A stretch of DNA of 35,990 nt from Chloroflexota bacterium (GTDB lineage Bacteria; Chloroflexota; Anaerolineae; Aggregatilineales; Aggregatilineaceae), in NCBI GenBank assembly GCA_012729765.1, contig JAAYCM010000093.1, positions 1 through 35,990 of the forward strand, in the 5' to 3' direction. The translations under genes were made by a program, and so were the position numbers. The notes under the pieces are model-generated. The model did no database searches. It had not been told where the DNA came from and worked only from the letters and a program-made list of their open reading frames with translations. Of this stretch, positions 31,813 through 35,990 are shown piece after piece (the stretch's first letter is position 1; every line of letters starts with the position of its first letter).

Positions 31813-32142
31813 ATGACAGCGGTGGAAGGCTTTGTGTATGCTTGCCGCCTGTCCGAGCTTCCACAGCGCGGCAAGAAAGTCATTCAGATCGGTGAGACGC
31901 GCGTGCTGATTATCGCCTGCGAAGGCAAGCTGTACGCCGTCGAAGACAAGTGCCCGCAGACCGGGCGCCCTATCTCGCACGGCAAAGTGCTCGAGTGTAC
32001 GCTCACGTCGCCGAACACCGGGGCGACGTATGACCTCACCAGCGGCCTGTATCTGCACGGGGGGCTGTCCCCATTCCAGGCACACTGGCTGACGATCTTC
32101 CCGCTGCAAGTGATGGACGGCGAGGTGTACGTCCAGCTCTAG
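31813..32142 (+). CDS. Rieske-fold protein lacking [2Fe-2S] ligands
   Basis: 109 residues with the Rieske beta-sandwich pattern: VYACRLSELPQRGKKVIQIG, VLIIACEGKLYAVEDKCPQT then GRPISHGKV, and ATYDLTSGLY. In a true Rieske protein the ligands are CxH and CxxH. Here the first pair reads C47-P-Q49 and the second S66-P-N-T69, so only one of four ligands remains and a cluster cannot form normally. The fold and the flanking residues (GRPISHG, GEVYVQL) are otherwise conserved, pointing to a retained non-redox role. A later ATG with GGAG upstream is preferred over the frame's 31639 start. Confidence 0.8.
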   Translation: MTAVEGFVYACRLSELPQRGKKVIQIGETRVLIIACEGKLYAVEDKCPQTGRPISHGKVLECTLTSPNTGATYDLTSGLYLHGGLSPFQAHWLTIFPLQVMDGEVYVQL

Positions 32143-32170
32143 CACGGGTGACGCTGTTCAACCCAGACCT

Positions 32171-32195
32171 GCCCGCCATCATGGCGGGCTTTTTG
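32171..32195 (+). terminator. Rho-independent terminator of the Rieske-like gene
   Basis: GCCCGCCAT pairs with ATGGCGGGC around a one-base centre, followed by TTTTTG. It lies 29 bases after the stop. Confidence 0.9.
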
Positions 32196-32283
32196 TTGGC
32201 GCGGGCCGGATGGCGGTTCGGGGGAAGGGGCCGGGCTGGGATATAATATTATTTGACGGTTTGGCCGAAAGACCTGCTTTTTT

Positions 32284-32461
32284 GGTAGTGGCGAACAATT
32301 GACTGATAGCAGCCGTTCAACTGCCCCCAGCCCCCGGCCCCTTCCCACGCTGGCGCGGAGGGAAGGGGAGAATGGGAGCGTTTTTCAAGTCCTTCCCACC
32401 TTGTGGGAGAAGGATTTAGGATGGGGGCCAAGCAGTCTTCAGTCAAAACCTCACCACTACC
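32284..32461. mobile_element. MITE-like element, GGTAGTGG subfamily, upstream of glpK
   Basis: Outer ends GGTAGTGGCGAACAATTGAC and (read inward from the right) GGTAGTGGTGAGGTTTTGAC match the element at 8426. Direct repeats of CTTTTTT flank it (32277-32283 and 32462-32468), fitting a target duplication. The core is at about 32322-32427. It ends 22 bases before the glpK start, so it separates the gene from any older promoter; whether it supplies one is open. Confidence 0.85.
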
Positions 32462-32483
32462 CTTTTTTGAAAGGTGAAGCTTG

Positions 32484-33977
32484 ATGGCGAAATACATTTT
32501 GGCGCTGGACCAGGGCACGACCAGCTCACGCGCGATTTTGTTTGACGAGGCCGGGCAGCCGGTCGCCAGGGTGCAGCAGGAATTCCCACAGATTTTCCCC
32601 CGGCCCGGCTGGGTCGAACACGATCCGCGCGATATCTGGCGCTCGCAGCGCGATGTCGCGCGCGCCGTGCTGGACGAGAAAGGCATCCACGCGCGCGACG
32701 TGGCGGCGGTTGGGATCACCAACCAGCGCGAGACGACCCTGATCTGGGACCGCAGCACCGGCGAGCCGATCTATAACGCGATCGTGTGGCAGTGCCGCCG
32801 CACCGCCGCGATGTGCGACGCGCTCAAGGCCGAGGGCTACGACCGGGTGATCCGCGAAAAAACCGGGCTAGTGACGGATGCGTATTTCTCCGGCACAAAG
32901 GTCGCGTGGCTGCTGGACAACGTCGCCGGGGCGCGCCGCCGGGCCGAGGCGGGCGAGTTGGCCTTCGGCACGGTCGATACGTGGCTGCTGTGGAACCTGA
33001 GCGGCGGCCAACTGCACATCACCGACGTGTCCAACGCCAGCCGCACGCTGCTGTATAACATCTACGCGGGCGACTGGGACGACGAGATTCTGGCGAAGCT
33101 CAACATCCCGCGCCGCCTGCTGCCCGAAGTCCGGCCATCGAGCGAGGTCTACGGCGAGAGCGTGGGGCACGTGCTCGGCGCGCCGGTCCCGCTGGCGGGC
33201 GTGGGCGGCGACCAGCAGGCGGCGACCTTCGGGCAGGCGTGCCTGACGCCCGGCATGGCAAAGAACACCTATGGGACCGGCAGCTTTGTGCTGATGAACA
33301 CCGGCGAGACGCCCGTCCCATCGCAGTGCGGGCTGCTGACCACGATCGCGTGGCAGCTCAGCGGGCAGGCGGTGGTCTACGCGCTGGAAGGCAGCGTTTT
33401 TGTGGCCGGGGCGGCGATCCAATGGCTGCGCGACGGCTTGCAAATCATCGAGTCCGCGCCGGAAGTCGAGCCGCTGGCGAACAGCGTCGAGAGCGCGCAG
33501 GGCGTCTATCTGGTGCCGGCCTTTGTTGGGCTGGGTGCGCCGCACTGGGACGCTTACGCGCGCGGAACGCTGGTCGGGATGACGCGCGGCACGACACGCG
33601 CCCATCTCGCCCGCGCCGCCCTGGACGCGATCGCGCTCCAGTCGCGTGATGTGCTCGAAGCGATGCACACCGACGCCGGGATCGAATTGAGCGCGCTGCG
33701 GGTGGACGGCGGCGCGTCGCGCAACAATTTGCTGATGCAGATTCAGGCCGACGTGCTGGGCGTGCCGGTCGAGCGGCCCGCGATCACCGAGACGACGGCG
33801 CTGGGCGCGGCCTACCTGGCCGGGCTGGCGGTCGGCTTCTGGCCGGGCGTGGCTGCGCTGGCCGAGCAGTGGCAGGTCGAGCGCGTGTTCGAGCCGCGCA
33901 TGGACCCCGGCGAGCGCGACGCCCTGATCGCAGGCTGGCAGCGCGCCGTCGAGCGCTCGAAAGGCTGGGAACAGTAG
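32484..33977 (+). CDS. glpK: Glycerol kinase
   Basis: Phosphorylates glycerol to glycerol 3-phosphate with ATP; a FGGY-family kinase. 497 residues with the FGGY fold: [18 protein letters not shown] start, [23 protein letters not shown], the ATP-site [33 protein letters not shown], and the C-terminal [14 protein letters not shown] plus [15 protein letters not shown]. Everything needed is present and length is standard. The ATG at 32484 is behind AAAGGTG; a TTG one codon earlier is less likely. No glpF or glpD is nearby. The next gene starts 3 bases later, so the two are probably co-translated. Confidence 0.97.
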   Translation: MAKYILALDQGTTSSRAILFDEAGQPVARVQQEFPQIFPRPGWVEHDPRDIWRSQRDVARAVLDEKGIHARDVAAVGITNQRETTLIWDRSTGEPIYNAIVWQCRRTAAMCDALKAEGYDRVIREKTGLVTDAYFSGTKVAWLLDNVAGARRRAEAGELAFGTVDTWLLWNLSGGQLHITDVSNASRTLLYNIYAGDWDDEILAKLNIPRRLLPEVRPSSEVYGESVGHVLGAPVPLAGVGGDQQAATFGQACLTPGMAKNTYGTGSFVLMNTGETPVPSQCGLLTTIAWQLSGQAVVYALEGSVFVAGAAIQWLRDGLQIIESAPEVEPLANSVESAQGVYLVPAFVGLGAPHWDAYARGTLVGMTRGTTRAHLARAALDAIALQSRDVLEAMHTDAGIELSALRVDGGASRNNLLMQIQADVLGVPVERPAITETTALGAAYLAGLAVGFWPGVAALAEQWQVERVFEPRMDPGERDALIAGWQRAVERSKGWEQ

Positions 33978-33980
33978 CCG

Positions 33981-34739
33981 ATGTACGAACCCTGTGCGGA
34001 GTGCAGTTTTCCGCCCCTGGCCGCGCCGTATGATGGCGCGCTGCGGGCGGCGGCGGCCTGGATTCTGGCGCGCTTCGAAGTGCGGGGGATTATCGCCAGC
34101 GGCACGATCATTCGCGGCAATCCCGGCCCATCCAGCGATCTCGGCCTGTACGTGATCCACGCCCGGCCCCAGCGCCAACGCCTGCAATATACCTTCGAGG
34201 GCGTGCCCGCCGAGATTTTTGTCAATCCGGTGCGCGCGATCGAACGCTATTTCAGGGACGAGCGCGAGGAGGGCAGGCCGATCACGGCGCACATGCTGGC
34301 TACTGGATATGTCGTGCTGCGGCGCGATGATGTGGTGGACCGGCTGCGCGAGCAGGCGCGGGCGCTGCTGGATGCTTCGCCCGATCCCGGCCCGGAGCGG
34401 CTGCGCATGCTGCGCTATGTGGCGGCGACGTCGTATGAGGACGCGCGCGACATGGCCGAGATCGATCCCGCCACTGCCGGGATGATCCTGGGCAGGGCCG
34501 TGCGCGAGATGCTGCACTACCGTTTCTGGCACGCCAACCGCTATCTGCCGCGCGACAAAGACCTGCTCGACGCGCTGCGCGATCTTGATGCCGAGCTGGC
34601 CGGGGCCGCGCGCGCGTTCTACAGCAGTGAGGCGTTCGAGCGGCGGCTGGCGCTGGCCGCGCAGATCGCGGATCAGACCATCGGTGTGCACGGCTTCTTC
34701 GAATGGGAGTCCCCGCCGGAAGATGTAGCGGAAGATTGA
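33981..34739 (+). CDS. Nucleotidyltransferase-like protein with degenerate active site
   Basis: 252 residues. The N-terminal segment GIIASGTIIRGNPGPSSDLG resembles the minimal nucleotidyltransferase core GS-x-D-x-D. Ser40-Gly41 fits, but the catalytic pair reads D53-L-G55, so the second Asp is missing and catalysis is doubtful. The C-terminal part is helical (KEP-less, with REMLHYRFWHANRYLPRDKD, possibly a HEPN-like or substrate-binding domain), as in kanamycin-type nucleotidyltransferases. Encoded 3 bases after glpK. Its role is unclear: it may be an inactive relative with a binding role. Confidence 0.6.
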   Translation: MYEPCAECSFPPLAAPYDGALRAAAAWILARFEVRGIIASGTIIRGNPGPSSDLGLYVIHARPQRQRLQYTFEGVPAEIFVNPVRAIERYFRDEREEGRPITAHMLATGYVVLRRDDVVDRLREQARALLDASPDPGPERLRMLRYVAATSYEDARDMAEIDPATAGMILGRAVREMLHYRFWHANRYLPRDKDLLDALRDLDAELAGAARAFYSSEAFERRLALAAQIADQTIGVHGFFEWESPPEDVAED

Positions 34740-34821
34740 GAATGGAATGGACGTGTATCGTTAGCCGAATGATGCGGGCATGGCATGGGCCGTGCCGGGC
34801 ATGTGTGAGAGGACGAGAGCT

Positions 34822-35781
34822 ATGGTAAGCCAGTCGGATCTATCAGACTACGGGACTTTCCAGCAGCGCGTGACGGCGCTGTATATGCAGGAACGGTATG
34901 CCGAAGCGCTGGAGCTGGCGAACGCCGCCCAGGAGCACTTCAGCGAAAACGAGAACATCACCTACTATCTGCGCGCCTGCCTGTCGTCGATGGTGGGTCA
35001 GGGCGACCAGGCGCTCGCCCTGCTGCGCACAGCGCTCGATGCCGGGTACTGGTATCCTGACCTGTTCTGGAACGACACCGACTTCGATTCCATCCGTGAT
35101 CGTCCGGAGTTTCAGGCACTGCGGGAGCGGTCGGACCGGCAGCAGGATACGGCGCGCACCAACGCCCGCCCGGAGATGCCGGTCGAGCTGCCGGGTGGGG
35201 CAGGGCCGTTCCCGGCGCTGATGGCGCTGCACGGCAACATGCACAGCGCGGCGATCGATGCCCCCAACTGGCGTCCCGTGTTGAAGACGGGCTGGCTGTT
35301 GGCGCTGCCCCAGGCGTCGGAGCCAGCCGGGAAGGGTATGTTCGTGTGGGACAATCGTGAGCAGAGCGAGGCCGAGCTGCTGACCCACTATGCGCGGCTG
35401 GTCGAAGAGTATCCGGTCGATCTGGCGCGCGTGATTCTCGGCGGCTTTTCGATGGGGGCCGAGACGGCGCTCTACCTGGCGCTGAAGGGTGCGCTGCCGG
35501 TGCGCGGCGTGCTGGCGGTTGCGCCGGGCGGGCCGTATACCCGCCAGCCGGAGTTGTGGCAGCCTTTGATCGATGGCGCGCGCGGGCGCGGCCTGCGGAT
35601 TTACCTGATCATGGGCGGGCGGGATGTCGCCGCCGCGCAGACACGGGAGCTGGCTGAGATGCTGCGCGCCGGTGGGATCGTGTGTGAGTTGGAAGATCAC
35701 GCCGAGATGGGGCACATCTTCCCGCCCGATTTCCGGCAGCGCGTGCCCGATCTGCTGCGCTGGATTCTGGGCGAGGCGTAG
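34822..35781 (+). CDS. TPR-like N-terminus plus alpha/beta hydrolase
   Basis: 319 residues. Residues about 11-105 form TPR-like helices (VTALYMQERYAEALELANAA, DQALALLRTALDAGYWYPDL), as in proteins that pair a short helical repeat with a hydrolase. The rest is a dienelactone-hydrolase/phospholipase-like alpha/beta hydrolase with nucleophile Ser210 (GGFSMGAE), Asp268 (MGGRD) and His298 (EMGHIFP), so the triad is complete. An esterase, peptidase or lysophospholipase activity is possible. No signal peptide is seen. A GTG/ATG start further upstream (34780) adds residues without support. Confidence 0.8.
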   Translation: MVSQSDLSDYGTFQQRVTALYMQERYAEALELANAAQEHFSENENITYYLRACLSSMVGQGDQALALLRTALDAGYWYPDLFWNDTDFDSIRDRPEFQALRERSDRQQDTARTNARPEMPVELPGGAGPFPALMALHGNMHSAAIDAPNWRPVLKTGWLLALPQASEPAGKGMFVWDNREQSEAELLTHYARLVEEYPVDLARVILGGFSMGAETALYLALKGALPVRGVLAVAPGGPYTRQPELWQPLIDGARGRGLRIYLIMGGRDVAAAQTRELAEMLRAGGIVCELEDHAEMGHIFPPDFRQRVPDLLRWILGEA

Positions 35782-35828
35782 GGCCGCATTTTTGCGGTAT
35801 CATCGGCGGGCAGGTGTCAGGCATTTAC

Positions 35829-35865
35829 CCCCTCATCCCCCGGCCCCTTCTCCCTCGTAAACGGG
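35829..35865. repeat. Partial hairpin repeat joined to the right mobile element
   Basis: Left-arm core sequence (ACCCCCTCATCCCCCGGCCC then CTTCTCCC) that is replaced by mobile-element sequence at 35866. It mirrors the left end, but the bases next to the junction differ, so these are two independent junctions. Confidence 0.6.
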
Positions 35866-35990
35866 GCTGAGGGGGCGACAGTAGAAAAAAGAAGGGAACA
35901 TCTGGCATACTTGTGGGTGTGAAACCAGACAAGGAGACACCAGATGAACCCTAAGAAACTATACCAGTGGGTGAAGCAGAGTAGCAAGGA
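35866..35990 (+). mobile_element. Terminal portion of a repeated mobile element, right copy
   Basis: 119 bases (35866-35984) are an exact inverted match to 1-119. Contains the leader, ribosome-binding site (AAGGAG at 35930) and the start of a coding region. The last 6 bases extend beyond what the left copy shows. Confidence 0.6.
35944..35990 (+). CDS. 5' end of a mobile-element-like gene (partial, right copy)
   Basis: ATG at 35944 begins MNPKKLYQWVKQSSK and runs off the window. The first residues are identical to the left copy at 41-1. A transposase is inferred from the exact duplication of leader and start. Confidence 0.5.
   Translation, partial: MNPKKLYQWVKQSSK

Overview
This is a GC-rich, densely packed 36-kb bacterial segment. 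The gene mix fits a Chloroflexota (Anaerolineae-like) chromosome: RDD and DUF4013 membrane proteins, a UbiA/UbiD/UbiX/UbiE quinone set, several Nudix proteins and a glycosyltransferase-thioredoxin chimera. That assignment is inference, because no rRNA or marker gene is present. Most genes are on the minus strand in short operons.

Layout. Positions 1-119 and 35866-35984 are exact inverted copies of the 5' end of the same mobile-element-like gene, so the window is bounded by one repeat. 182-4913 (minus): tandem-Nudix protein, RidA, PhnP-like hydrolase, OmpR-type regulator and sensor kinase; a repeat element separates the last two. 5099-8323: RDD protein and tRNA-Ala(CGC), then a scrambled segment holding a partial fabH copy, a double SnoaL-like protein and a truncated VanZ-like gene, followed by intact fabH. 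8725-9437 is a less GC-rich patch with a Cys-rich DUF3795 protein and a decayed P-loop gene. 9642-12008: aldo/keto reductase behind a MerR-type promoter, a methyltransferase and D-aminoacyl-tRNA deacylase. 12139-13554: two paralogous small membrane proteins and a DUF4013 protein. 13637-17793: a zinc-uptake operon (zur, znuA, znuC, Nudix, znuB) with a recognisable promoter and Zur-like box. 18122-19812: ABM-like protein and the GT2-TlpA fusion. 19994-21639: CPA2 antiporter with a PII-like partner. 21908-24782: PPOX-like, UbiX, molbindin, UbiE/MenG, DinB and DUF433. 24922-28100: MsrB and an NMT1/SsuA-type ABC importer. 28135-31451: UbiA, a nuclease-like orphan and UbiD. 31813-35781 (plus): a Rieske-fold protein without cluster ligands, glpK, a degenerate nucleotidyltransferase and a TPR-hydrolase.

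The quinone genes (UbiD, UbiX, UbiA, UbiE) supply the prFMN decarboxylase system, prenylation and C-methylation of a respiratory quinone. The zinc operon is a complete self-regulated uptake system.

The most distinctive feature is a family of about 110-180-bp hairpin-forming intergenic elements: seven near-complete copies and two partial ones. They share a core but carry two different outer terminal inverted repeats. One copy is flanked by a perfect 8-bp target duplication. Several abut stop codons exactly, and the two partial copies join the terminal mobile-element copies. No CRISPR array, rRNA, integrase or complete transposase was seen.

Gene-free stretches over 300 bases. 8326-8724 holds one repeat element and otherwise nothing recognisable. 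9163-9641 holds a pseudogene remnant and the MerR-type promoter. 17794-18121 holds the zur promoter, a Zur box and a repeat element. 31452-31812 holds divergent promoters and a leader hairpin. 32143-32483 holds a terminator and a repeat element.
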